Shown: positions 22,765 through 30,774 of the stretch, piece after piece
How the letters are laid out: the number at the start of each line of letters is the position of its first letter
Numbering within the stretch: position 1 is the stretch's first letter
Assembly (NCBI RefSeq): GCF_000317205.1
Contig: NZ_AJLK01000036.1
Coordinates: forward strand, 1 to 34,120
DNA from: Fischerella muscicola PCC 7414
GTDB lineage: Bacteria; Cyanobacteriota; Cyanobacteriia; Cyanobacteriales; Nostocaceae
DNA length: 34,120 nucleotides
Direction of reading: 5' to 3'
The notes under the pieces: generated by a model
Seen by the model: the letters and a program-made list of their open reading frames with translations, nothing else
Database searches by the model: none
What the model was told of the DNA's origin: nothing
Translations under genes and position numbers: made by a program

Positions 22765-24867
22765 ATGAACGATCGCCTAAATTCCTCTGATTATCCTCCC
22801 ACAGATATACCTGCTACTAGCCAAGGATTCATCTTACAACGTGGTGGCGAAGAATTAATCTTAGAAAAAGTGAGCGATCGCTTCACTGTGCGCCCTCATG
22901 ATCATTTGTCACCGCAAGACTTATCTCAAGCGAATTGGGGTAATTGGCGTCGCAATATTCCCAAAGCACAGCTAGCATTATTCGCTGTTTCACCTTCCCA
23001 GCTAGAAGGGGCTATGTCTGTAGCGCGGGCTTCTGACGATGTGGCGTTTGCTAGTCATGTTTATCAAATCAAAGATAGTCCTAGCACCAGAGTTTATCTG
23101 ACTGACCAAATCACAATTCAATTCGCCGCTTGGGTAGACAGTAGCACTATTAATGCGATCGCCACTAAATTTGGTTTAATCCAGCAAAAATCTGTTCCTA
23201 GTCTTCCCAACACTTTTGTTTTCATTGTTGGTGAACAAGCACAGGCAAATCCTATTAAAATTTCTAATCAATTAATTTCATTACCAGAAGTTGTAGTTGC
23301 TGAGCCTAATATCATCACCCATCAGCAATCCCATTATCAACCCCGTGACCCCCTCTATCCCCAACAATGGTATCTCAACCATAATGGCGGGAATCAGTTA
23401 GCTAATGGTTCTCATATCTCTGTAGAAAAAGCTTGGGATATCACTCGCGGTATTCGTTCGGTTGTCGTGGCGGTAGTAGATGATTCCTTTGATTTAAATC
23501 ATCCAGATTTTCAAGGTAGCGGCAAAATTGTTGCCCCTAGAGACTTAAAAGAAAACGACTTTTTACCCTTACCAAATGAAAAAGAAGCCAGTCATGGTAC
23601 AGCTTGTGCAGGTATCATCTTAGCAGAAGAAAATGGTACGGGTATTGCTGGGGTTGCCCCTGGTTGTGCTTTCATGCCAATTCGCAGCACAGGGTTTTTA
23701 GATGACGAGTCAATAGAAGATATTTTCAATTGGGCGGTTGAAAAAGGAGCAAGTATAATTTCTTGCAGTTGGGGAGCATCAGCAGTTTACTTTCCTCTTT
23801 CTTTACGCCAACGCGCTGCTATTACCCGCGCTGCTACAAAAGGACGTAATGGTAAAGGCTGTGTTATTTTCTTTTCCGCAGGCAATGCCAATCGCCCAGT
23901 CAGCGGAACTGTGAATGAACAAGGTTGGCAGAAAGATTTAGTTAAAGGTAATACTAAGTGGCTCAGTGGATTTGCTGTACATCCTGATGTAATTACGGTA
24001 TCTGCTTCCACAAGCTTGAATAAAAAAGCTGCTTATAGTAACTGGGGAAATAATATTTCTGTATGTGCGCCTAGTAACAATGCTTTACCAGGGATGTGGT
24101 TTCAAGACCAAGGTTACGTATATACCCAACCAAGCATCAGCACAACACTATCTGGACGAGGAATATTGACAACCGATCAAATAGGGGCTGCTGGCTATGA
24201 TCCAGGTAACTTTACAAGCAACTTCGGCGGTACTTCTAGTGCTACCCCTGTGGTTGCAGGCGTAGCAGCATTAGTTTTGTCAGTGAATCCTGACTTAACA
24301 GCTAAAGAAGTCAAACGTATTTTAGAAGAAACCGCCGATAAAATTGTTGACCTGGAACCAGACCCCCAATTGAAGATGCGTTATGGTACTTATGATGAGA
24401 ATGGCCATTCGCAATGGTTCGGTTATGGAAAGGTGAATGCTTTGCGGGCCGTACAAGCAGCCCAAAAACTTCGTACAGCCACATTTAGCACAACTGGAAT
24501 TTTGAGAGGAGAGAACAGCAATAAAGTCGCGATTCCAGACAATGACAAACAAGGAATTAAAAGTGCGATCGCGATATCTGATTCTAGCCTAGTCAAAGAT
24601 ATTCAAGTCAGCGTCAATATTACCCATGATTTTTTAGGTGATTTAGAAATTTACTTAATAGCCCCTAATAATCACCTCGTATTATTGCAAAATCGCACCT
24701 TGGGTCGTCGCATTCAATTACAAGCAACTTACACCGTGCGATCGCATCCAGTCCTGCAACAGTTATTATCTTTACCAGCCAAAGGACGTTGGCAGTTGTG
24801 GGTAATTGACTATGCACTACAAGATACAGGGAAACTCAATAGTTGGGAATTAATTTTGGGGATTTAG
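22765..24867 (+). CDS. Subtilisin-like serine protease (S8) with C-terminal P domain
   Basis: A 700-residue protease with the catalytic triad Asp239 (VVAVVDDS), His277 (SHGTACAG) and Ser491 (GGTSSATP), and the oxyanion Asn in FFSAGNANRP. The first ~190 residues look like a propeptide-like domain. The last ~120 residues form a P/Homo B domain (VSVNITHDFLGDLEIYLIAPNNH ending in WELILG), as in kexin- and PrcA-type enzymes. Length and layout agree with the cyanobacterial calcium-dependent protease (PrcA) of Anabaena, but I use that name only as a comparison. No signal peptide is seen, so it may act in the cytoplasm or be released on lysis. A 55-bp tandem repeat starts at the stop codon. Confidence 0.9.
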   Translation: MNDRLNSSDYPPTDIPATSQGFILQRGGEELILEKVSDRFTVRPHDHLSPQDLSQANWGNWRRNIPKAQLALFAVSPSQLEGAMSVARASDDVAFASHVYQIKDSPSTRVYLTDQITIQFAAWVDSSTINAIATKFGLIQQKSVPSLPNTFVFIVGEQAQANPIKISNQLISLPEVVVAEPNIITHQQSHYQPRDPLYPQQWYLNHNGGNQLANGSHISVEKAWDITRGIRSVVVAVVDDSFDLNHPDFQGSGKIVAPRDLKENDFLPLPNEKEASHGTACAGIILAEENGTGIAGVAPGCAFMPIRSTGFLDDESIEDIFNWAVEKGASIISCSWGASAVYFPLSLRQRAAITRAATKGRNGKGCVIFFSAGNANRPVSGTVNEQGWQKDLVKGNTKWLSGFAVHPDVITVSASTSLNKKAAYSNWGNNISVCAPSNNALPGMWFQDQGYVYTQPSISTTLSGRGILTTDQIGAAGYDPGNFTSNFGGTSSATPVVAGVAALVLSVNPDLTAKEVKRILEETADKIVDLEPDPQLKMRYGTYDENGHSQWFGYGKVNALRAVQAAQKLRTATFSTTGILRGENSNKVAIPDNDKQGIKSAIAISDSSLVKDIQVSVNITHDFLGDLEIYLIAPNNHLVLLQNRTLGRRIQLQATYTVRSHPVLQQLLSLPAKGRWQLWVIDYALQDTGKLNSWELILGI

Positions 24868-25134
24868 TTGTTTGTTGGTGGTTCGTTGTTGGTTGGAATA
24901 AACACTAATCAACTAGATTTGGTTGTTTGTTGGTGGTTCGTTGTTGGTTGGAATAAACACTAATCAACTAGATTTGGTTGTTTGTTGGTGGTTCGTTGTT
25001 GGTTGGAATAAACACTAATCAACTAGATTTGGTTGTTTGTTGGTGGTTCGTTGTTGGTTGGAATAAACACTAATCAACTAGATTTGGTTGTTTGTTGGTG
25101 GTTCGTTGTTGGTTGGAATAAACACTAATCAACT
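24867..25134. repeat. 55-bp tandem repeat, about 4.9 copies
   Basis: Copies start at 24867, 24922, 24977, 25032 and 25087. They are practically identical: each has a GT-rich half (gttgtttgttggtggttc) and an AC-rich half (aataaacactaatcaacta). The first base coincides with the last base of the protease stop codon. Near-perfect identity suggests recent amplification or active homogenisation. Confidence 0.95.
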
Positions 25135-25388
25135 ATCAACTATCAACTATCAACTATCAACTATCAACTAACAACTATCAACTATCAACTATCAACTATC
25201 AACTAACAACTATCAACTATCAACTATCAACTATCAACTATCAACTAACAACTATCAACTATCAACTATCAACTATCAACTAACAACTATCAACTAACAA
25301 CTATCAACTATCAACTAACAACTATCAACTATCAACTATCAACTAACAACTATCAACTATCAACTATCAACTATCAACTAACAACTAA
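25130..25388. repeat. Heptamer array, 37 copies of caactat / caactaa
   Basis: Thirty-seven perfectly phased 7-bp units, each either caactat (type A) or caactaa (type B). Type B occurs at units 6, 11, 17, 22, 24, 27, 31, 36 and 37. The array continues directly from the last 55-bp copy and ends ten bases before the acyltransferase stop. It is the largest STRR in the window. Confidence 0.95.
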
Positions 25389-25397
25389 CAACAAAAA

Positions 25398-26171
25398 TTA
25401 CGAATTTGGCATTTCAGCAAACGTATGAGTAGTAATTGTCGATTCATGATGACTTAATTGTTTAAGTGCATTTGCTAAATCAGTTGTCAGACGTTTAGCA
25501 TCCTGTTTTAAAGAACCATTGATATAATCTGCTACCTTAATCGCAGACCCAATGTGGATGCTAACATCAGTACCCCACTCGGGATAGGGATGGCTGTAGT
25601 TGATACTAACAGGTAAAATTTTGACTCCTAAATCTGGGTGGCTAGATTCAGCAGTTAAAGCCAAACGAGCAATTCCAGACTTGAGGGGATGAACTTCGCG
25701 ATCGCGAAAAATGCCACCTTCAGGATAAATAACTAACATTTCTCCGCGTTGAAGTAATTCTACTGCATGGCGAAGAGTAGTGATCGATGGGCGTTGCGGA
25801 TCTACAGGAAAACCTCCTAAGCGTCGCACAAACCAACCCTGCAAACCTTGACATTCGCTAATAGTCACCATAAAGCGCAGGTCACGACCTGTAACACAAC
25901 GACCACTCGCGTAGGGTAACAGTAATGAATCCCAACGCGCGCGATGGGTAGGGGCAAGGAGGACAGGGCCTGTAGCAGGAATATTTTCTTGGCCGGTAAT
26001 TCTAATCTGTCCAAAAAATAAAGGTAAAAAATGGTGTCCCAAGAAATACGCCAGAGGCGTTAACCAGGGAGACAACCATGAAGTACTAGTAGAAATCGCC
26101 GTCTCACCATTGACTGGAGTGTGGGCTAGTGTTCGGTGGCAGATCTGATCTTCGGAAGAGTGAAGTTCCAT
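25398..26171 (-). CDS. 1-acyl-sn-glycerol-3-phosphate acyltransferase (PlsC-like)
   Basis: A lysophosphatidate acyltransferase-like enzyme of glycerolipid synthesis. Its HX4D motif is HRARWD (His76, Asp81), followed by a glycerol-phosphate binding RRLGGFPVD and the PEGG motif at about 150-153. I place the start at MELHSSEDQ (ATG at 26171), which fits family length (257 residues). The frame also begins 20 codons earlier (26231), where it would add a hydrophobic stretch (MYLIPILITFSTLQSVATLI) that could be a membrane anchor; I cannot exclude it. One hydrophobic segment (LSPWLTPLAYFLGHHFLPLFF) precedes the catalytic motif. The gene ends directly next to the heptamer array. Substrate preference (glycerolipid or other acyl acceptor) is not decidable. 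Confidence 0.88.
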   Translation of the reverse strand: MELHSSEDQICHRTLAHTPVNGETAISTSTSWLSPWLTPLAYFLGHHFLPLFFGQIRITGQENIPATGPVLLAPTHRARWDSLLLPYASGRCVTGRDLRFMVTISECQGLQGWFVRRLGGFPVDPQRPSITTLRHAVELLQRGEMLVIYPEGGIFRDREVHPLKSGIARLALTAESSHPDLGVKILPVSINYSHPYPEWGTDVSIHIGSAIKVADYINGSLKQDAKRLTTDLANALKQLSHHESTITTHTFAEMPNS

Positions 26172-26288
26172 GATGAGGGTGGCAACTGACTGTAGGGTAG
26201 AAAATGTAATCAAAATAGGAATTAGATACACCGTAGATTTTCTTCCTAAAGTTGTGTTGTCGCAGCTGGACAGTTTTACCTCTGTCCG

Positions 26289-26774
26289 TTATTCGCTGCT
26301 ATGTCGCCGATTTGCAAACCACGTTTGTAACTGCTGACGACAAGCAGTTTCCAGGATGCCTCCAATGACACGCAGACGGTGATTAGAAGCCGCACTATCG
26401 GGGATATTAACAACAGTACGAATTGCACCAGTTTTGGGATCGTCCACGCCATAAACGAGAAGCCCAATACGGGCTTGGACTATTGCACCTGCACACATCG
26501 GACAAGGTTCGAGAGTAACATAGAGAGTACATTGGTTCAGACGCCAAGTTTGTAACTTGCTAGCTGCTGCTTTCAAAGCAAGAATTTCCGCATGGGCTGT
26601 TGGATCTTGGTCGCGTTGTTTGCGATTCTCACCTTTTGCTATCAAATAACCTGATGAATTAATAATAACAGCACCTACAGGCACTTCACCCGCATCACCC
26701 GCCATTTGTGCCAATTTTAAAGCGTGATCCATCCAATGGCGATGTATAAGATATTCTGAGTATTCGAGTGACAT
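26289..26774 (-). CDS. tadA: tRNA-specific adenosine deaminase TadA
   Basis: A 161-residue zinc deaminase that converts A34 of tRNA-Arg(ACG) to inosine at the wobble position. The HAE motif (His61, Glu63) and PCPMC (Cys91, Cys94) form the zinc site, with the proton-shuttling Glu in HAEILAL. DPTAHAEI and YVTLEPCPMCAGAI are strongly characteristic. The start is the ATG at 26774, although a second Met at codon 15 is possible. It is followed by 117 bases and then the PlsC-like gene on the same strand, so the two may be co-transcribed. mnmE in this window acts on wobble positions too, but the loci are far apart. Confidence 0.95.
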   Translation of the reverse strand: MSLEYSEYLIHRHWMDHALKLAQMAGDAGEVPVGAVIINSSGYLIAKGENRKQRDQDPTAHAEILALKAAASKLQTWRLNQCTLYVTLEPCPMCAGAIVQARIGLLVYGVDDPKTGAIRTVVNIPDSAASNHRLRVIGGILETACRQQLQTWFANRRHSSE

Positions 26775-26834
26775 GTTCTTCTGTTTACAAAGTAGTACTC
26801 GACCACATAATTTCTGAGTAGTTGCGAAGGGTCA

Positions 26835-26865
26835 GATCCCCGACTTTTTAAAAAAGTCGGGGATC
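26835..26865. repeat. 31-bp perfect palindrome (terminator-like)
   Basis: Two 15-base arms (gatccccgacttttt and its complement) meet around one base, between grxC and tadA. The stem has a GC-rich base and an AT-rich tip, with no T-tract outside. It could end the grxC transcript or be a dispersed palindromic repeat. Confidence 0.7.
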
Positions 26866-26933
26866 CCGCAGCCCGTGACATGTTTCTAATTACCAAAATT
26901 GAATACCCTTAGACTGGAAGTCTAGGGCTAGCC

Positions 26934-26989
26934 ACAGTTATCAGGTGTATGGTAGAGGACTTATACCCAGTAATGAAACTGATAACTGT
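26934..26989. repeat. Inverted repeat at the grxC 3' end
   Basis: Arms acagttatcag (26934-26944) and ctgataactgt (26979-26989) match perfectly over 11 bases, 34 bases apart; the right arm touches the grxC stop codon. A second small stem (tagact/agtcta with flanking ccc/ggg) lies at about 26906-26927. They probably belong to the 3' end structure of grxC. Confidence 0.5.
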
Positions 26990-27303
26990 TAAACTGCTGG
27001 CTGGGCTAAGAGAGTGTCTAGTTGACCTTTTGTATCTAATTCGTAGAGGTCATCACAGCCGCCAACGTGTTGATTGTTGATAAAAATCTGTGGTACAGTA
27101 CGACGTCCATTGGCACGCTCTGCCATTGCTGTTCTAGCTGTTTCGTCACCGTCAATTTTGTATTCGGTGAAATTGACACCTTTCCACCACAACAACATCT
27201 TGGCACGGATGCAGTAAGGGCAAGTTTGCCAAGTATAAATTTCAACCTTGGCTTTAACGTTTTCGGGATGGCGGTTTAAAAGAGAGTTGATGAAGTTGAA
27301 CAT
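26989..27303 (-). CDS. grxC: Glutaredoxin 3 (dithiol)
   Basis: A 104-residue dithiol glutaredoxin, reducing disulfides or mixed glutathione disulfides with glutathione. The active site is CPYC (Cys28, Cys31) in TWQTCPYCIRAKMLL; the cis-proline motif is RTVPQIF and the glutathione-binding motif VGGCDDLYELDTKG. An N-terminal extension of about 17 residues (MFNFINSLLNRHPENVK) precedes the fold, typical of filamentous cyanobacterial members. It is separate from the monothiol GrxD in this window and should act as a reductant rather than a cluster carrier, although CPYC glutaredoxins may also bind clusters. The gene is probably monocistronic, between a hairpin-rich 3' region and a 52-base gap to the next gene on the same strand. 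Confidence 0.95.
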   Translation of the reverse strand: MFNFINSLLNRHPENVKAKVEIYTWQTCPYCIRAKMLLWWKGVNFTEYKIDGDETARTAMAERANGRRTVPQIFINNQHVGGCDDLYELDTKGQLDTLLAQPAV

Positions 27304-27355
27304 ATTTTGAAGTTTAAATAGATTTGTAATTACTCTCTAGTTTAAACATTATTTC

Positions 27356-27892
27356 TCAACGCCGACCTATTGCTTTTCGATATTCAGAAGATAGACGGTA
27401 TATGTAACGTGGCAAATCATTTAGTGTTTTGCCGATTTCTTCCTTTTCTAAAAACCCTAGTAACCAAAGTTGTTCTAGCCGATAGTATGTCTCTGTTTTA
27501 CTTCTATTATTATATTTTTGCTCAAATATATCTTGTTGAATTCCATGATTATTATTAATGGTTTTTTCTTCTATAAAGCCAAGAATTTGTTTTTGAGCGC
27601 GACTAAGAAGTTTATCTCTTCTTTCTAGTAAAGGTATTCTGAGTGCATCTGGTATGCTTTTTGCTCCTTGAGGTGGTAGATAATATAATAAAATCGACAA
27701 CAGAACAGAAATAATACCAAGAACAAGGGAAACTGACCGATAAGCTGCATAAGGTACAATTCCCTTAAGTCCTGGTAAGTCAAGACTATTTGTTAATGCT
27801 AAGAAAGTGAGTAATGTACCCAATATAAAAAATAAAAAGCTTAGAGTATGACGTTCTATAAATGTCTGTATTGATTCTAAAATGTTCATCAC
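27356..27892 (-). CDS. Small membrane protein with winged-helix-like C-terminal part (178 aa)
   Basis: Two strong transmembrane helices lie near the N-terminus (about residues 18-36, LSFLFFILGTLLTFLAL, and 52-72, SVSLVLGIISVLLSILLYYL). A basic linker (RIPLLERRDKLLSRAQKQIL) leads into a region that resembles a winged helix (KTETYYRLEQLWLLGFLEKEEIGKTLNDLPRYIYRLSSEYRKAIG). The pattern of a helix pair followed by a beta wing supports a DNA- or protein-binding module, but no family is recognised. The 5' side is AT-rich and divergent from glpX. This could be a membrane-bound regulator; that is inference from layout only. Confidence 0.7.
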   Translation of the reverse strand: MMNILESIQTFIERHTLSFLFFILGTLLTFLALTNSLDLPGLKGIVPYAAYRSVSLVLGIISVLLSILLYYLPPQGAKSIPDALRIPLLERRDKLLSRAQKQILGFIEEKTINNNHGIQQDIFEQKYNNRSKTETYYRLEQLWLLGFLEKEEIGKTLNDLPRYIYRLSSEYRKAIGRR

Positions 27893-28121
27893 AACCCTCT
27901 TGCATGGTAAGAAAAAATAAAATTTATATTTTATAGTGATTTAAAGGCAATACATAAATAACCTTCAAGATTAAATTTGAATATAGAAAAATTTATTTTT
28001 ATTTTGATATTGCAACTTTTAGTTTGACTAATCTACACATCAGCAATATCTCAGTGTTACTTAGATTCAATCATACTACTTTTTATACATAAACTACAAA
28101 ACTTAACAAAGACTGCATCAG

Positions 28122-28232
28122 AGAGTATTTTCCACGGGTATCCGCCCTTTGGTAGACTGTAAAACTGAAATCACCAGATGAAAAGTCGCAAAATCAAGCT
28201 ATCGAGAGGGCAGACTCTGTGGAAAATACTCT
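28122..28232 (+). promoter_or_regulatory. Leader stem-loop covering SD and start codon of glpX
   Basis: A perfect 14-bp inverted repeat pairs agagtattttccac (28122-28135) with gtggaaaatactct (28219-28232); the right arm begins exactly at the GTG start codon of glpX. Nested inside, gccct (28144-28148) can pair with agggc (28207-28211), which overlaps the SD gagagg (28204-28209). If folded, both SD and start would be hidden. The 27893-28121 stretch upstream is AT-rich and holds the promoter region, without a clear box pair. Confidence 0.65.
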
Positions 28233-29256
28233 TGGGTTAGAGATTATTGAGGTAGTTGAGCAAGCCGCGATCGCTTCTGCTCGTTGGATGGGTAAGGGCG
28301 AAAAGAATATTGCTGACCAAGTGGCTGTGGAAGCCATGCGGGAACGGATGAACAAAATTTACATGCGCGGTCGCATTGTGATTGGGGAAGGCGAACGGGA
28401 TGATGCTCCCATGCTTTACATTGGAGAAGAAGTTGGTATCTGTAGCCGCCCAGATGCTAAAGATTTTTGTAATCCAGATGAATTAATTGAAATTGACATT
28501 GCTGTTGACCCTTGTGAGGGTACTAACCTTGTAGCGTATGGTCAACCAGGCTCAATGGCAGTATTGGCAATTTCCGAAAAAGGTGGTTTGTTCGCTGCCC
28601 CAGACTTCTACATGAAGAAGCTAGCCGCTCCCCCAGCTGCCAAGGGTAAAGTAGACATCAACAAGTCTGCCACTGAAAACCTAAAAATTCTATCTGAATG
28701 TCTAGATAGAGCGATCGATGAACTAGTTGTAGTGGTGATGAAGCGTGAACGCCACAACGACCTGATCAAAGAAATTCGGGAAGCAGGAGCAAGAGTCCAA
28801 CTCATTTCTGATGGTGATGTGGGTGCAGCCTTATCCTGTGGTTTTGCTGGAACCAATATTCATGCTCTCATGGGAATTGGTGCAGCTCCCGAAGGTGTAA
28901 TCTCTGCTGCGGCTATGCGTGCGTTGGGTGGACACTTCCAAGGGCAATTAATCTATGATCCAGAAGTAGTCAAGACTGGTTTGATTGGCGAAAGCAAAGA
29001 AGCTAACATCGAACGGTTGAAGTCTATGGGTATCAATGACCCTGATAAAGTCTACGATGCTCATGAACTAGCATCCGGTCAAACCGTCTTGTTTGCTGCT
29101 TGTGGTATTACCTCTGGTAATCTCATGCAAGGCGTCCGCTTCTTCAACGGAGGTGCAAGAACTCAAAGCTTGGTGATTTCCAACCAGTCGAAAACAGCTC
29201 GCTTTGTGGACACCATCCACATGTTTGAAGAACCCAAGGTATTGCAGTTGCACTAA
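28219..29256 (+). CDS. glpX: Class II fructose-1,6-bisphosphatase / sedoheptulose-1,7-bisphosphatase
   Basis: A 345-residue GlpX-type phosphatase. In cyanobacteria this bifunctional enzyme dephosphorylates both FBP and SBP in the Calvin cycle. Characteristic motifs are [22 protein letters not shown], the metal-binding [29 protein letters not shown] (DPxEGT), and [13 protein letters not shown]. The protein has normal length. The start is GTG with an SD (gagagg) at nine bases' distance, and the N-terminus [17 protein letters not shown] fits relatives. Cysteine positions may relate to redox control, but that is not proven. A 14-bp inverted repeat includes the start codon and could make translation conditional. 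hemA follows 100 bases downstream on the same strand. Confidence 0.97.
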   Translation: MENTLGLEIIEVVEQAAIASARWMGKGEKNIADQVAVEAMRERMNKIYMRGRIVIGEGERDDAPMLYIGEEVGICSRPDAKDFCNPDELIEIDIAVDPCEGTNLVAYGQPGSMAVLAISEKGGLFAAPDFYMKKLAAPPAAKGKVDINKSATENLKILSECLDRAIDELVVVVMKRERHNDLIKEIREAGARVQLISDGDVGAALSCGFAGTNIHALMGIGAAPEGVISAAAMRALGGHFQGQLIYDPEVVKTGLIGESKEANIERLKSMGINDPDKVYDAHELASGQTVLFAACGITSGNLMQGVRFFNGGARTQSLVISNQSKTARFVDTIHMFEEPKVLQLH

Positions 29257-29261
29257 GTTTG

Positions 29262-29322
29262 GATAGTGGTTAGTAGTTAGTGGTTAATACTACTAACTAC
29301 TATCTACTAACTAAATAACAAC
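29262..29322. repeat. Hairpin-forming repeat after glpX
   Basis: Related units (ggatagtggttagtagttagtgg) are followed by complementary ones (tactaactactatctactaac). The two halves can pair over most of their length. Position immediately after glpX suggests a terminator-like or insulating role between glpX and hemA. Confidence 0.65.
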
Positions 29323-29356
29323 CGCTCGTTCCCCATTAGTAAACACGATTTAGCAA

Positions 29357-30643
29357 ATGAATATAGCAGTGGTGGGGTTAAGCCATAAAACAGCCCCAGT
29401 CGAAGTCCGGGAAAAGCTGAGTATTCCAGAACCACAGACCGAAAGCGCGATCGCACACCTGCTTAGCTATCCCCATATTGATGAAGTTGCCATCCTTAGC
29501 ACTTGTAACCGTTTAGAAATTTACATTGTCACCGAAGAAAGTGAACAAGGTGTCCGAGAAGTGACACAATTCCTCTCGGAACACAGCAAAACACCTGTGA
29601 CATCTCTAAGACAACACCTATTTGTTTTACTCCATCAAGATGCTGTGATGCATTTGATGCGAGTTGCTGCTGGCCTAGATAGCTTGGTACTTGGTGAAGG
29701 TCAAATTCTTGCCCAGGTAAAAAACACCCATAAGCTGGGACAGCAATACAACGGTATAAAAACTATTTTGAATCGATTATTCAAACAAGCGATTACGGCT
29801 GGTAAGCGGGTACGTACTGAAACTAGCATTGGTACTGGGGCAGTTTCTATCAGTTCTGCGGCTGTGGAATTGGCCCAAATGAAGGTAGAAAATCTCGCAG
29901 CTTGCCGAGTGGCTATACTAGGTGCTGGCAAAATGTCGCGCTTGTTGGTGCAACACCTAGTTTCTAAAGGTGCTGTCAAAATTTGTATTTTAAATCGCTC
30001 TGTTGGTAGAGCAGAGGAATTAGCTAAGCTCTTCCCCGAACATAATATCCAAACTCATCCACTTTCGGAAATGATGAAAGTAATTTGCGAAAGTGATTTA
30101 GTATTTACAAGCACCTCTGCAACAGAGCCAATTCTTGATCGTGCTAAGTTAGAAATTGTGTTAGAAGCCAGCCGGGCATTGATGTTAATTGATATTGCCG
30201 TGCCGCGCAACGTTCATGGAGATGTTAATGAACTAGCAAACGTCAAAGCGTTTAATGTTGATGATTTGAAAGCTGTGGTGGCACAAAACCACGAAAGCCG
30301 TCGCAAGATGGCTCAGGAAGCCGAAGGGCTTTTAGAGGAAGAAGTAGAAGCTTTTGACGTCTGGTGGCGATCGCTAGAAACCGTAACTACTATTAGTTGT
30401 TTACGCAATAAAATCGAAACTATTCGGGAACAAGAACTAGAGAAAGCTTTATCCCGTTTGGGTTCAGAATTTGGCGAAAAACACCAAGAAGTCATCGAAG
30501 CTTTAACACGGGGTATCGTTAACAAAATTTTACATGACCCAATGGTACAACTGCGAGCGCAGCAAGATGTCGAAGCAAGACGTCGTTGTATGCAGTCGCT
30601 ACAAATGTTATTTAACCTGGATGTAGGAGAGCAATTTAGTTAA
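29357..30643 (+). CDS. hemA: Glutamyl-tRNA reductase
   Basis: A 428-residue reductase that converts glutamyl-tRNA(Glu) to glutamate-1-semialdehyde with NADPH, the first committed step of tetrapyrrole (chlorophyll, bilin, heme) synthesis. The N-terminal catalytic domain has [15 protein letters not shown] and the active-site cysteine in STCNRLEIY (Cys50). [16 protein letters not shown] is the conserved loop, the NADPH domain has [15 protein letters not shown] (about residue 190), and the C-terminal dimerisation helix follows ([13 protein letters not shown]). All family features and length are present. The start is ATG with no strong SD. It lies 100 bases after glpX, across a hairpin-forming repeat. 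HemL is not in the window. Confidence 0.98.
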   Translation: MNIAVVGLSHKTAPVEVREKLSIPEPQTESAIAHLLSYPHIDEVAILSTCNRLEIYIVTEESEQGVREVTQFLSEHSKTPVTSLRQHLFVLLHQDAVMHLMRVAAGLDSLVLGEGQILAQVKNTHKLGQQYNGIKTILNRLFKQAITAGKRVRTETSIGTGAVSISSAAVELAQMKVENLAACRVAILGAGKMSRLLVQHLVSKGAVKICILNRSVGRAEELAKLFPEHNIQTHPLSEMMKVICESDLVFTSTSATEPILDRAKLEIVLEASRALMLIDIAVPRNVHGDVNELANVKAFNVDDLKAVVAQNHESRRKMAQEAEGLLEEEVEAFDVWWRSLETVTTISCLRNKIETIREQELEKALSRLGSEFGEKHQEVIEALTRGIVNKILHDPMVQLRAQQDVEARRRCMQSLQMLFNLDVGEQFS

Positions 30644-30645
30644 GT

Positions 30646-30774
30646 AGAGTTAGTGGTTAGTGGTTAGTGGTTGGTGGCGTAACAAGTCAAAAGTCAAAAG
30701 TCAAAATGATTTTTGATTTTTGACTTTTGAATTCCGCGAAGTGGCACTCCTCACACCCCTCACACTCCCCATTT
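30646..30774. repeat. Repeat-rich gap between hemA and the UPF0182 gene
   Basis: ggttagt units (30650-30675) are followed by tcaaaag heptamers and then their complement (ttttgac), giving a long hairpin over 30687-30731. A short C-rich stretch (cacccctcacac) precedes the start. It is a plausible terminator of hemA. Confidence 0.65.

Noticed and set aside
24867-25388. Repeat arrays considered as a CRISPR
   Set aside because: The 55-bp copies are directly joined with no unique spacers, and the heptamers are a simple array. No cas gene is present.
30745-30770. Resemblance of actcctcacacccctc to the Yfr1 small RNA core
   Set aside because: The flanking stems of Yfr1 are missing and C-rich stretches of this type are common in intergenic DNA of these genomes.
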